NCBI GenBank assembly: GCA_002633025.1
Contig: NMRB01000061.1
Location: 522,686 to 586,685 of the forward strand
Direction: 5' to 3'
Length of the DNA: 64,000 nt
From: Notospermus geniculatus
Lineage: Eukaryota; Nemertea; Pilidiophora; Heteronemertea; Lineidae
Position 1 is the stretch's first letter, and each line of letters opens with the position of its first letter. The translations under genes and the position numbers were made by a program. Shown here in pieces: positions 33,992-45,425 of this stretch. The notes beneath the pieces are model-generated. The model made no database searches, was not told where the DNA came from, and worked only from the letters and a program-made list of their open reading frames with translations.

Positions 33992-36082
33992 AGGGCGCGA
34001 TTTAGAAAGCTGCGTAGACTTCAATTAGCTTTTTCACTTGGATGTACATGTAGGAGGTACATGTAATATGAATTCATGCACACAAACTGGCTGAAGTTGG
34101 TGACAAGCCTTCACAAGATGGCCAACAACCATTACGGTTCAGGAATTTCCCGCTTTTTTTGCTTTCCCTTGAATCACTTTATTCTTACTAGAAATAGTAG
34201 TCAAAAGCTGCGAAGGATAGTATAGTAAAAAGGTGAGATGGACTGCCAGAGCTGTACGTCAAAGAATCTCAGCAAAAGCCTTTATTATTGCAAAGGGATG
34301 GATAAAGCAGAAAGCGGCTATTTTCTCAATGGGACAAATTCCTTTACATGTATTGCTTCGGGACAATACAAGCTCAGTAGCCTACATGTACGGATATTGA
34401 TACCACTTACATTAGTATCATTAGGAACGATTAGTAGCTCGGGAGAAAAACAAGGATTCCGATTACGAGCGAGTATATTTCCTTGTAGGGAATGCCCGGA
34501 CAATTGGTACCGGTAATTGAATTCCTCTCAACGTTCAGTATGGCTTCAGGTAATTAGGTATGTGGACGGTTGAGTTGGGCCGCCATGATGGATCAAATCC
34601 CTGCTGGTGAGAAAGACCTGGTGAGAGTTGTCGCTGCAACTTTTCCAGTGCTCCCCTTTTCTCTCAGCATCTCCATACAAAAGACAGCTGCGGACACCAC
34701 CGCTTTTCAATAGGGAAACATAGAGGAATCTGCCAGTCCCGTTTCGCAGTGGGAAAATGTCGGTTTCAGTACACAGACTGAGCTAGACCACTTTGAAGAT
34801 TACAATCATGCAAGGTACGCCGTCCAAAGGATTTATGAGTCACCTAAGTTCAACCTGACTGTAAACACCATGTTCCACCAAAAATATTGAAGCCATTTTT
34901 TTCCTGATATGGCCCAGTATAAAAGGTTTCTAAAAAATGACATTTCGTCTGTGTTGCAATTAGTGGTGGGTTGGCCCTATTTAAGACCGCCACCACCTCA
35001 CAGGTGGCGGTCTTCATTGGTTTTACTGAGTTTCTCTGAATGTCTGTGACCAACATTTGGTTTCCGAGCGATAACTTACGAAATAAGCGATATATGAGCT
35101 TGAGACTTACAGGATGTCGATATCAATCTAAAATACAGCTCAAGTTCGTTAACTGGCTCAATCCGTAATCGTTTGATGGGTATTTTTCGACTTTATCGCC
35201 CAAAAACAGCCCGCCGGTGTCGGTGTGGGAAATCCCCGCCAGTCCAATATAGAATCCAGTGCATCGTCATCGTTCCATTACCTGAGTTACCTTGGTTCAA
35301 TGAGCCACCGCTAGGATTTGATGCAACCGCGATATGTGTTCTACATCGAAAGACCGGGTACCAGTCTATACCCGAGTAAAACACGTTCCACCCATCTTTA
35401 CCGCTTCACTCCTGCGGCGCTACTGTCCGTTCAACCAACAGTGCTTTCCCGTCTCATCTACGCTCTCGAAATCATCAGAATAAAGACATCTGCGAAGGTA
35501 AATTTTGTTTAATACTGTTTAATTCGGAAGTTAACTTCTTTGCCGTCAATGTTAACCATAGGGAGTGATGTTTATTTGTATATTTTCTGTTAGATTTTTG
35601 GTGTTCTGCCGTCGGCGTGGTCAGACATCGACATGTCAGAATCAGATCTGTCTGACCCTCACCACCAGTCCAATGCATGCATAGGCCTACATGTACGGAT
35701 GTCACTGAATCAGACAGGCCTACATTTCACAGCCCCTGGCATGCGTTAATCGTATCATATTGCACATTCGTTGGCGATGGTCAACATCATCACTGATCGT
35801 GTAGACGGCCTGAGAAGATTGTCACTGTGATCAAAGTGAAAGTGAAGAGTGCATGAAGTGAAGAGTGTCTGCAATGTAGGCTACTGTAACGTTAGTGTAG
35901 TGTCTACTTGGCTGTGTGTGTACATGATAATGTAGTTTACGTGCAGTGCACTGCTTTGCATACATGTATGCTAATAACAGTCATTCATTGTACCGGTAGG
36001 CCTAGGCCTGCTGTACTGCTGACTCTTTTTCCTGTGTCAAACCAAGTCACTTGACGGCCAAGCTAAAAATTACCACCGATAG
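33992..36082. other. Unannotated stretch with one short perfect hairpin
   Basis: AAGACCGCCACC (34983-34994) and GGTGGCGGTCTT (35003-35014) form a perfect 12-bp stem with an 8-bp loop. ORFs at 34238-34516, 35173-35384 and elsewhere overlap on opposite strands and carry no motif. TAGGCCTAC words occur at ~35683 and ~36000. Confidence 0.4.
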
Positions 36083-36475
36083 CAGGGTTCCCGCGGCTCT
36101 TGAAAACCATTGAAAATCTTTGAATTTTCAAAGAGTGTTTTCCATGTCTGGAAAGTCATGGAATTATGTGATTTGCTTATAAAGTCTGTGAAAACCATGG
36201 AATTTTGACTTTTTGTGTATAAAAAAATTTGATTGCCCTTATTTCTGCGCTTAGCTAAAAAACTTTCCCGACTCCCGGCCTCAGGTGTCCGCCTGATGGC
36301 AGCGTGCTTCCCGTGCCTCATGCATCAACTAAACATTCTTATGGGCACAGCATCGCCACCACTACGGGATGATGCTTTGTTTGACCAAAACATGTCTTGG
36401 AATTTCAAAATTTTTGCCATGGAAAGTCATTGAAAGATCATGGAATTTTACTCAGGAAAAGGTGCAGGAACCCTG
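36083..36475. mobile_element. CAGGGTTCC-ended non-autonomous DNA element
   Basis: CAGGGTTCCCGCGG at the left and the inverted CAGGGTTCCTGCACC at the right bound 393 bp. Internal CATGGAATTTT / AAAATTC.ATGA words recur about five times. I recall elements with CAGGGTTCC ends and CATGGAATTT-rich interiors in several animal genomes; that is memory, not a search. No transposase is present. Confidence 0.75.
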
Positions 36476-38928
36476 GATATAGGGGCGTACATACATGTAG
36501 GCATGGTAGATAGGCCTACTGCCAAGACATGCACATCTTCCTTTTCTCTTTTCAGCATGAAGATGAAAATAGCCAAAGTTTTCAAAAGAGAATGCACCCA
36601 AAAGATTCATCTTGCAACCTACTGCCATAGGACTTGATGTTGTTGGCTACAAACTACAAGAGATGTCTGCAGTCGACAACAGTCATGATGGAATCAGGAG
36701 CAGCGAGGGTTATGTCACAACATGAACATTAGTTAGATGATCTGTATTTTGTACAATTTGATAATGACAAAAATAAAACATGCCATTTTTTCCTTTCAAT
36801 TCAATGCGCATCTTCTGTAGCCTATGTTAAATGTACCGGTATGTTAAAAGTTTATGATGACCTGATGTCGAACTCACGCTCAAGATTCCATGTCCACCGG
36901 AACTAGTGCAACGTCCTGACAGACTGGTTCCACACCAGCGCCTGGTTTCTCAACAAAATCTTTAGTTAAGATTATTTTCCCCAACTTACGATTTTTCAAG
37001 CAACCAGCCCAGAGCCTGCAAGTACCATACATGGATGCCACTGCCAACATAAGTACTCACTTCTATTGCTCATCACAACCATCCAGAACAATACCTCTCA
37101 TTAACTGACTGTCGAAACCTCTGCTTTCCAGTGGCGGTCTTCAAATTGGCTGTAAAGCCAATTTCTAGTTCTGGCCTAGATTTACTGGCCTACAATGAGG
37201 AGAAGCAATGAGAAACAGGAACACCGTGGTAAGTAACACCTGCCGTAGAATCATCATCGCGGCAGTAAATCAAACGCTCTCTTCCACCTCGCCACGACCA
37301 TGACTATTAGGATTACGTCGGACTGGACAGCCTTCATCCCATCCATTAATTACTTCCATGGCCTTACAGGAGGGGGTCTTGATGGGATGAAGGACGTGAA
37401 AATGGATGCTGCAGCCTACATTCTGCAAATTCTCAGGAGAAGGCGATACGCGTGACTCTTCAACAAAATCCAGCGGGGGATATGTTCGCTTGGAATTGTG
37501 TCGTTACCGAATGATCCAGCAACTGAAGTCCAAGATCTACATGTATAGGACGGAGGGGAAAGCAACAAAATTACGGTCATATAGAGTTACGGCTTCTTTA
37601 AGAATCAGGCCCAAGGGAGCATCAAACTGGACCTCCAGTCTGTAGACCGTGTTGAACCATGAGGTCGCATCTCTCAACGTCACATCCACCTTCACTCAAT
37701 CGTCCACAAGTAGCTCTTAAATAAGAATTAAAACCATCCTTAAGTGTACGTTAACGCGCCACAACTCCCTCCTGAATCAATCAGTGCCGACTTATTGACC
37801 CATAGAATATTGCTCTAACCACATAAAACGGAAGCCTGTTCGATTTTTACTCCACTCTGCAGACACTTAGGAGTTATGAATGGTTCTCGTTATGGCAACA
37901 ACAGTAATCGATGATGCTAAGGTTAGGTTCCCGGATAATTAGCCCGGGAAGTCATTTTACTCATCGCGGACTCTGGGTTAGAGGACGTTGTGTGTAGGGG
38001 AAGAAAACGTTCGAAGTGTAGACGTCTTCTCGATGAAGGTATTTGCAAGACAGGTACCATGCTGGATTTAGAGCCCAAGGAAGAGCTCCGACAACGCAAT
38101 TCGGACGACTAAACTTGCATGGTTCCGAAGAGCTACCAGAAACACGTCTTCATTGGCACAGGCGGGCATGGTGATTGGCACACGCGGCATGGCGATTGCC
38201 TCATAATGGTTCTCGATCGAACCGGTAGGATGGATTAATTACTGAAATCGGTCGCGCCTGTAGTCCATAATCACGTGATCGCCGTTTCCAACGCGCCGGT
38301 TGGTCAACAAAAGAGCAATCAGTGTTTTTTCAAGCATTCAACGCGTTTTCATCGGCGGCTTTCCGGACGATCACGTCATTAGGAACAGGTGCTTTGTCAG
38401 TTTGACATCTACCGGTGGGATCCGGAACCAACCTGCAATTTGTCCTTAAGATTACCATAAAACGGAAACCTCCACGTATACGATTCGAGATATCACTTCT
38501 GCCGCTGCATCATCAATTCCGCCACAGTGAGGGACACGAGATATTGACAACCTTTTATGAACCTCACCGAACAAAGGATTAGCAAGCTATCAAAGACAGA
38601 TACATGCCCCTTGAGATTGCATGCAAGAAATTGACAAAAAATCATCATTTGTCGGATATTGGTCAGAAACGGAATGAGCTTGTCCTTTGGGTTGATCAAT
38701 GAGAGGTTCTGACCGTCAGCTCCTCAATATGAGACCGGAAGGTCCATGATGTTAAGGTTATGTTGGAAGGAGAGGAATGGCTTGAGCAAGACGGAAGGGG
38801 CAGCGGGCACTTCACAAGTATCGATTTTTACTTGCAAAGGAGCTGCTCATCGTGAGAGGTTTCTCGTGCCGAGTTTGTTCTCAAGTGTTGGCAAAGCAGC
38901 ACCGTCGGTTTCCTCACAAACTGTCAGT
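36476..38928. other. Unannotated stretch
   Basis: I see no exon with both splice context and a recognisable domain, no RNA gene and no convincing repeat. Confidence 0.4.
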
Positions 38929-39060
38929 GTTTCTGTGTGTCAGTATGTGCCTTTATTGTTTTGGAAACACAGGTAGATGGATCGACACGTTTCTCTGTAT
39001 GTGCCCTATTGTCAAGTCGCAGCTTATTCCGTCAGATGTTATTAAGGGAACACTCACAGA
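38929..39060. repeat. Dispersed repeat shared with 47718-47870
   Basis: Shared blocks in the same order are CAGTGT, TTTCTGTGTG, TTGTT.GGAACACA, GTTTCTCTGT, ATTGTCAAGTCGC and CTTATT.CGTCA. The second copy sits inside a SINE. The overlapping plus ORFs at 38746-39284 are probably shadows of this repeat. Confidence 0.7.
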
Positions 39061-39821
39061 TGGGGAACACTCAAAAACACTACACCGGTACCAAAGACAC
39101 AAACGACTCTCCATACTTTTCTTTCGTTGTGTTGCCTAAGAGAGCCAACTCTTTCGTCGCACCATTTGGTTCTTTAAGTGGCACCTTCATGGAAACGACT
39201 AAGCCAATCGAGCTCACGGCCTTTCGAGCGGATGTAGCTGCGTACCGAATGAAAGTGGGCCATCTACTTCCCTACTTCAAATAATTCTAATGCAGCCTTA
39301 GAACTGTCCCTGAATGAGTAAAAGATACTACCCTCACAAGCTTACATACATCTCTTCATGGGAGCGAAAATCACTGAAGAACCGCCCAACGGTAAAAAGT
39401 GATTTATTCAGCTTTAAGTACTTCAAGCAACTTTCATGACCTTTGAAGTGCGTGCGAAAAATAAGTCCGTTATTGTTGTAATCCTGCTGTAATGTCAACT
39501 TGACGGTTCAGCTCAAAGCTGGAGACGATGTACATTTATGTCGTCATAGGCAATACTGAATAGAAACAGGATTCAACAGCTACTGCCCGTTAATCTGGTT
39601 TTTCAATTTCATCTCTTGCGTTGGCGGGTGTAATGTACAATGTACGTCACATGTATGCAAAGTTACATGGAAATGTAGGGATGAGATGGAGACCTTTGAG
39701 CTGTGTGATCTTTTTTTTTATGCCAACAAAAATCATGGATTTGGAGTGCATTTCGACTCTGGTACGTGCAGACAAAGTAAGTGACAGTAAAGTGATTGAA
39801 ATCAACAAGATGGGCAAAAAA
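39061..39821. other. Unannotated stretch
   Basis: No feature is recognised. Confidence 0.4.
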
Positions 39822-39957
39822 TCAGGGCTGGGTTGTTCGAAAGTACCGTTATCTCTAACGTGGCGTTAACTCTATCTTGGCGTTAGCGCTAAAAGGGTTT
39901 AACCAAAGCTAACGCCACGTTAGAGATAACATTACTTTGGAACAACCCGCCCCTGAG
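39822..39957. mobile_element. Fold-back MITE, TCAGGGCTGGGTTGTTC ends
   Basis: The left TCAGGGCTGGGTTGTTCGAA pairs with an inverted right end CTCAGGGGCGGGTTGTTCC. The arms include GTTATCTCTAACGTGGCGTT, with a small loop around a GCGCTAAAAGGGTTTAACC core. No ORF is present. Confidence 0.9.
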
Positions 39958-39984
39958 CTGTATAGGATTATCTGGTTTATACGG

Positions 39985-40070
39985 CTATCAGAGTGGCGCA
40001 ATGGAAACATCAGCGCTTGTCACCTCTGAGTCTGAGGTTCGGGGTTGGATCCCCGGTCGGACCTGCTCCT
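39985..40070 (+). mobile_element. tRNA-like SINE head
   Basis: The A-box-like TGGCGCAATGG is followed 50 bp later by a B-box-like GGTTGGATCCC. A degraded match to the same phrase (CTGTCACCTCT..GTTTGGATTCC) is at about 49209-49262. The body after the head is not recognisable. A functional tRNA is unlikely because the B box lacks the invariant C and no acceptor stem closes. Confidence 0.5.
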
Positions 40071-42504
40071 TCAGCCTCGTTCCCAGTCATCGCGCTCCTG
40101 CGCATCTCACAGCGTGGGATTCTCGTCTGCTGCTACAGACTGATCTGCAGACTCAATTGATGCATTTTGTATTTATATCCAGAGGGGAAATTTTTAAATT
40201 CGGGAATGTCACCGGTCTCATTATCAGATTATAAAAAACTGTGACCTTGAAATTACATTCAAGTTAACGACAATTAGCAAAGTTAATATTGGGCAATTAA
40301 CAGACTATCATTAGACAGTCTCATCATTATGTGTCCCGTGGGAGTGAACTGAGATAAGGCAAGTATCGTTTTAAATGCAAATCGCGATACATGATCGAAT
40401 TGCTCTGTAGGTTGAAATATCAAACATACTCAAATGTCACTCGTATAAGGTTAGTTCTTTAAATTCTGACTTGCATCATTACCTACCCACCCCTTCTAGC
40501 TTTTGCAGCAACGCTTGCTACAAAGCAAGCCGCAGCCCTATCTGTCATCAGTAAACAAAGTTGAAATATATATAACCTTCACTTTTATCATCTCTTTTTC
40601 CGTACCACGCGCCCCTATCCGTCATCAGCAATTTATTTCCTGGGAGTACCGGTATCGAAACAGAAACTCAGAAATCCGTACCTGTACACCACTGCGACTC
40701 TCCAGTTTAGGACAAGGATATCAAAGCAAGTAGGGTTCTGATGCAGTTCCGTCAGGACGGATGTCAGAGCGGACCAAGACTTAATCCGTATTGTTATCAC
40801 GAACCACTAAATGAATGACCAATATCAATGGGAAAATTCAATTAGTGAATGTAATGAGATTGACATAAGATCCGCGGACGGGAGAAATTTGGAACCTCCG
40901 GTGACAGGCTCATTACATCACCATCCAGACATCAACAAAGGGAAAAACACCAGATGACAGGCGAGACATGGTAAACATGCAATGATGATCCAGTTGGCGT
41001 AAATGGATTTCTTCAAGAGATATCAAAAATATAGGTTTTCGGCAACTGACCGTGTCGTCAGCTGCAACCAGCCGGCGCCTTTTTATGGTTTTAGCTCGAA
41101 TTCCTTCTCGAGATCAATCGTTTTAAGTCTCCATAAAAAATGAGGGTCAGGCCCCGGGTTTTTTATGTTAACGCCACTTGTTTAGTTAGCAAATACACGC
41201 TGAAGGAGTACACGCTTCAAAGTAGGCGAGAAATGTTCCATCGGATGGACGGTAATGCGATCAATCGACTACGTTTTATTCACTTCAGACGTTGTAAAAA
41301 GCCCTTATCTTTTGCCTTTCTTTAGAAGAGGTGTTTCATCTGGCCGTAATCAACGGCCCAGGAAATCATCGCACCATCCTATACGTTCGATGAAAAGAAA
41401 ATGGCATAATCTCTGCTTGAAGCGTCAAGGCATTTCCCTGTCTTGTAAAAAAACAACCTACATTGTAGAAAGGCACTAAGGCCAGTAGCCAGAATGTGTA
41501 CGTGTAGTTTCATGAGTAGACAACTGTATGCTATGGGTATGAGGTAACAATCGGTATATCTTTTCTAGTGGCTCAGCAACAGGTGTTGCTTCTCATTCTT
41601 CGCTATTCGAGAGATCGACGGGAGGCTGACAGTGGATGGGATGAATCGGTATCCGGAGGGCCATAGGTCGAGTTCACCCAATTTTTTTCCGTCCAAATGA
41701 CAACTCCGTCGATAGTCGAACTACTAATGCCATGAAACTCAGAGGGGAGTGTCATGTAGGATGTAAAGTGTAAAATACACTGGCTTACGTCTCCATCGAC
41801 AGAAGATGAAGGCAAGGATTAACGAACTCTCCTAAAGTAACGACCGTAGGTACAAACGGACGCACCTACATTGATAATTCTTCGAAAGCGTCGCCAGATC
41901 CACTTTGACAAGTTTGTAGTGGAAAAACAGATGTTATTAGATAAAGCTTATGTCAGCATTGGATGCATAGTAAAAAAGAATGAAATATTTATCGAGGAAA
42001 CTAACAGGTGAACTTCTCACAGGCACTCGGTAGACACCGTGTATCACGTCCACCCCGCGAGGGCCATTCGTACGCGTATTGACAGCGGATATTCAACCCG
42101 GGTAGAAAAGAAAAACACGAAATAAATCCGCTTTCAGCCCGTTTCTAAGGTGACTGTCTCTTCTGATAGACAGGACAAATTCGACATTTATGTCAAAGGC
42201 ATAGACATGAAATCATCATCGTCATTCTGACGATGTGTACACAGTCGGCGAAAGGGCCACATTGTCTTGTCCACATTGCCGGGAGACGCAGTTAAATCAG
42301 ACGCCATTTTGTTGCTATGCGGCAATAGACACAATGTTGCCACATAATGGCCTATTCAATGAGCTTCAAAGTAACAAAAAAAAAATAAAATAAAGAATCT
42401 GTAGGAAGTGCGGTATTTCTGCATATCCGTTTGGAAGGCTGATGTATACCACCATAAAGGAATCATTCCTTTATGATACCACTAGTCATTTATGAAAACT
42501 TTAT
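40071..42504. other. Unannotated stretch
   Basis: No coding exon or repeat is recognised. Confidence 0.4.
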
Positions 42505-42640
42505 ACCGCTTTCCACATGCACACCATCACAGTCTCAAAACGCGACTCATGATATCCCCTTTTTTGTACTTTCAAAACTGTGCAATTTTATTGCCCCCTC
42601 CCAGTGGTGCAGTAGGACGCGGAGTCAGTTAGGCATATCT
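42505..42640 (-). mobile_element. Degraded SINE tail, same family as 10286-10515
   Basis: TACCGCTTTCCAC, ACAGTCTCAAAACGCG and TGATATCCCC correspond in order to the tail blocks of the SINE at 10286-10515 (CAGCGCTTTCCAC, ACAGTCTCAAAGCGC, TTATCCCCC). The tRNA-like head is not recognisable. Confidence 0.5.
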
Positions 42641-42691
42641 GAATAAATATCACTTAGGCCACGATCACCCTATCATAAAACTACTTGTGTC

Positions 42692-42840
42692 TAAGGCCCG
42701 GTTGCACCAGTCATACTTAAGGTCGACTTTGTGCTCAAGCTAACCTCAAAGTCGTTGTCAACCTCAAATTGTAATGGCAAATCATAGTTGAGGCCAACCT
42801 CAACCTTACCTTTGAGCATAGCTGGTGCAACCGGGCCTAA
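42692..42840. mobile_element. Fold-back MITE, GGCCCGGTTGCACCAG ends
   Basis: The ends TAAGGCCCGGTTGCACCAG / CTGGTGCAACCGGGCCTAA are near-perfect inverted repeats. The arms carry AAGGT..AC and TGAGGTTG words. The element directly abuts (9 bp) the next element. Confidence 0.92.
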
Positions 42841-42849
42841 GTGTGACAC

Positions 42850-43935
42850 TACCCAGATAGCAACGATCGGTGGCCCACCGGTGGCAGAAGAGTGGGAAAT
42901 CAGCGCACCAGCGGCCAGCAACGGTCTTTGGTGGCCCACCGTCGGGCCACTGGCGGCAAATGGACTAGAGGGGTATCGGTGGCAGCCACCAGTGGGCCAC
43001 CGGTGGCAGATGAGGGGCAAATCAGGGGCCACCCACTGGTGGCACATCGGCGACAGCCACCAGTGGGCCACCGGTGGCAGAAGAGAGGCCACTGGAACAG
43101 CGGGATATCGGCGACAGCCACCAGTGGGCCACCGGTGGTGAATTGGTGGCAAACATATATCTTTTTCCTTTTACAAATTTTACAAAAAAATTGAATTTCT
43201 CAACCGATTCTTAAGCAACTTACTCCTTTTTACAATTATAAATCATCGCAAGTCAAACAAAGTTTTTACCGGTGGGCCACCAGTGGCCCACTGGCGGGCC
43301 ACCAGTTCGACCTGGTGAGATTACAATTATGTTCTAATTCGCAATAATTTAATACAGAACCGATTACTCACGAAAGCAAACATATAAGAATGTTGATAAA
43401 CTATGGTTTGAAATCTGAGACACAAATTTTAGGTTGCGGTTGTTTCTCTTTCAGAATTATAGTGCATAACATTGGTTTTATCTAAACCATAGACCATAAT
43501 TTTTGCTGTGCATTGGTATACCCCATCCAACTGAACTCCACGTCTAACGCTTCTCGGCCTATTGGCTAAGATGAAAGTTTGATATTTAAGAGGTGCGGAC
43601 TCTGCCTCGTGGTGAATCTGCCCTTTCCCTTGTGCCGACTTGGCTCAAGCAAGGCGGGGGAGTTGTACAGGAAGAAATTGCAAATTAAACAATCAGGACC
43701 GATATGGCTCTAGCTACACGTGTTGAACTGCCACCAGTGGCCCACTAATTCGCCCACAAGGTGCCCCCGAGATCACATCAATTTCCCTCTGCTGAGCCAC
43801 TCATTTCCCCCCAGTGGCCCACCGGTGGGGAGGTTTGCATTACCACCGGTGGGCCACCAGCGACAGCCACCGGCGGGCCTCCGGTACTGCATCCAGTGGG
43901 CCACCGGTGGCCCACTGGAAATTGTTATCTGGGTA
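42850..43935. mobile_element. ~1.09-kb TIR element with CCACCGGTGG subterminal repeats
   Basis: The ends TACCCAGATAGCAA / TTGTTATCTGGGTA are 14-bp inverted repeats with one mismatch. Both flanks inside are packed with GCCACCAGTGGGCCACCGGT-type words. The palindrome CCACCGGTGG occurs seven times by hand count (four in 42850-43140, three in 43800-43915), plus partial forms near 43270. The centre is AT-rich and includes a U2-like segment. Long ORFs at 42691-43194 and 43720-43982 on both strands are artefacts of the repeats. No transposase is present and no clear target duplication was found. Confidence 0.75.
43548..43575 (+). ncRNA. U2-snRNA-like 5' segment, probably a relic
   Basis: CGCTTCTCGGCCTATTGGCT followed by AAGAT matches the conserved 5' stem-loop of U2 snRNA with one substitution, as I remember that sequence. 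The match fades after about 40 nt, and no branch-point-recognition or Sm-site segment follows, so it is not an intact U2 gene. A hairpin-prone stretch (CCTTGTGCC..CTCAAGCAAGG) lies ~70 bp downstream. It could be a pseudogene fragment or the head of an snRNA-derived retroelement. Confidence 0.5.
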
Positions 43936-43995
43936 TCCATTGTCCAACACAAAAGATAAGTACGTATCACACTTTGTTATGAAATGAACCTAGGG

Positions 43996-44120
43996 GTCGT
44001 ATGCACAAAACATCTTAAGTGTAAAGGGCCCATATTCATAAGTGTGACACTTATCCTTTGTTCAACACAAAAGATAAGTACCACACTTTGACTTAAGTAT
44101 GTTTATGAATATGGACCCAG
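43996..44120. mobile_element. Fold-back MITE copy, GGGCCCATATTCATAA ends
   Basis: From 44026, GGGCCCATATTCATAAGTGT pairs with an inverted right end GGGTCCATATTCATAAACAT at about 44120. The arms contain GTGTGACACTTATC and AACACAAAAGATAAGT. It is preceded by GCACAAAACATCTTAAGTGT, which also precedes the copy at 56974-57083, so the two share a larger composite arrangement. Confidence 0.85.
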
Positions 44121-44903
44121 TACTCTTAGTTTTGTGACACTGTATGTGGCATTTGCACAGAAGCTGTCAACTCGACTATACGTCCTCTAAGCTGTGGGTG
44201 TCATTGGGGAAGTTTTGTAATCCCAGTCACTTAGTTTACTGACATGCTCGTTGCTGCGAGTGGACAAAAGCAGGATCTCATAGCTGAGTAGGCTAATCCT
44301 CGATCCAAAACAATTTCTTCCAGTGAAATGCAGACCTACAGAGAGAGTACACATTATGGATTTCCAGTGTTAAAGGCTCCCGAGCCCAGTATCAGGTTGC
44401 ACTCTTCTTTACAGTCGATAGATAACGGGTTTATCACCTCATTTTCAAGTCCATCCATTCCCAGATATTTAAAGAGATACAATGTCGTATGATTACTGCC
44501 AAGCTCCAATGTCACAGAACCGCTATAGACGCTCTACAAGTTCAAGTACTGAATCACGTGCGTGCACCCGGCAGTCAGGCGCTGTGAAAATTGAATCTGT
44601 CAGCTAGTGTGATAGAATCGATGATGTCCAATTTTGGGTGTTGATGTACAAGATTCAAGTTGCGTGGACGAGACGTGAGGGAGCACCAGAGGTCGCCTAT
44701 TACAACGGCGAGTGCTTTTCAAGGTTCAATCCACCATCCTGAAGTACATTTTGTGAGAATCATGCTCCATTCCCTAGGCCTACATGTACATCCAAGGCGT
44801 GTTCGACGTCGAAAGTGACGTCCTAAACCTGCTACAGCGGTCCCCTAAGCTCGTTTTTCGATTTCAAGAGGCCTTCAGTTCATTCCGAATGCAACTTCGT
44901 ATA
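44121..44903. other. Unannotated stretch
   Basis: No feature is recognised; a TAGGCCTACATGTACAT word lies at ~44776. Confidence 0.4.
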
Positions 44904-45425
44904 CAGTGGTGTGCAAACATATTAGAACACTTGCCATGAACTGGAAAACAAAGTATTATTTCAATGAAATGACCCCAATGTAGCCATGAAACCATCGTTT
45001 CTTTCATTAATGGAACCTTCAACCATAATGATATTGTATTATCAATGCCAGAGACACCTGCATGATACGTTTGTCAATTTCTGGGGAACATACTGCATTT
45101 TGGAAATGTTGAATAACTCTAAGGAAACTCTCTGGAATGAGCTTCTGAGAGCGTGGAATAACACTGGGGTTGAAACTCTTAGAAAATACATAGACACAAT
45201 GCCAGAAAGATGCGCTGCTGTGACTGCTGCCATGTTGGGGCCATACTAAGTATTAGAGTAAAATGTAAAAAAGGACTGGACTGATAAATTCGTAGGTGAA
45301 AGAATCTCAGTACCTTTGCCTTTACCATTTGCAATGGCGGGAAAGTGAAATCCAGGCTCTGGGACCAAATAAAACATCAGTTTCTTAAGATTTGCCAAGT
45401 GTTCTAATATTTTTGCACACTACTG
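44904..45425 (+). mobile_element. Internally deleted Tc1-like transposon
   Basis: Inverted ends CAGTGGTGTGCAAACATATT and, at the right, CAGTAGTGTGCAAAAATATT (then AGAACACTTG) are flanked by TA on both sides (44902-44903, 45426-45427), as expected for Tc1/mariner elements. At 522 bp it is far shorter than an autonomous copy, which is usually over 1 kb. Confidence 0.9.
44986..45249 (+). pseudogene. Tc1-type transposase remnant, C-terminal part
   Basis: The frame ends with LRAWNNTGVETLRKYIDTMP followed by ERCAAV, which resembles the conserved C-terminus of Tc1-like transposases after the catalytic domain. The preceding residues do not show the DDE catalytic region, so most of the gene is deleted. 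The frame is open to its stop, but no activity is expected. It sits between the element's inverted repeats. Confidence 0.8.

Noticed and set aside
42691-43194. Protein of up to 153 residues rich in H, W, P and G
   Set aside because: The frames on both strands are translations of the CCACCGGTGG repeat blocks and the adjoining MITE.
43548-43740. Intact U2 snRNA gene
   Set aside because: Only the 5' stem-loop region matches; the rest of U2, including the branch-point-recognition and Sm-site segments, is missing.
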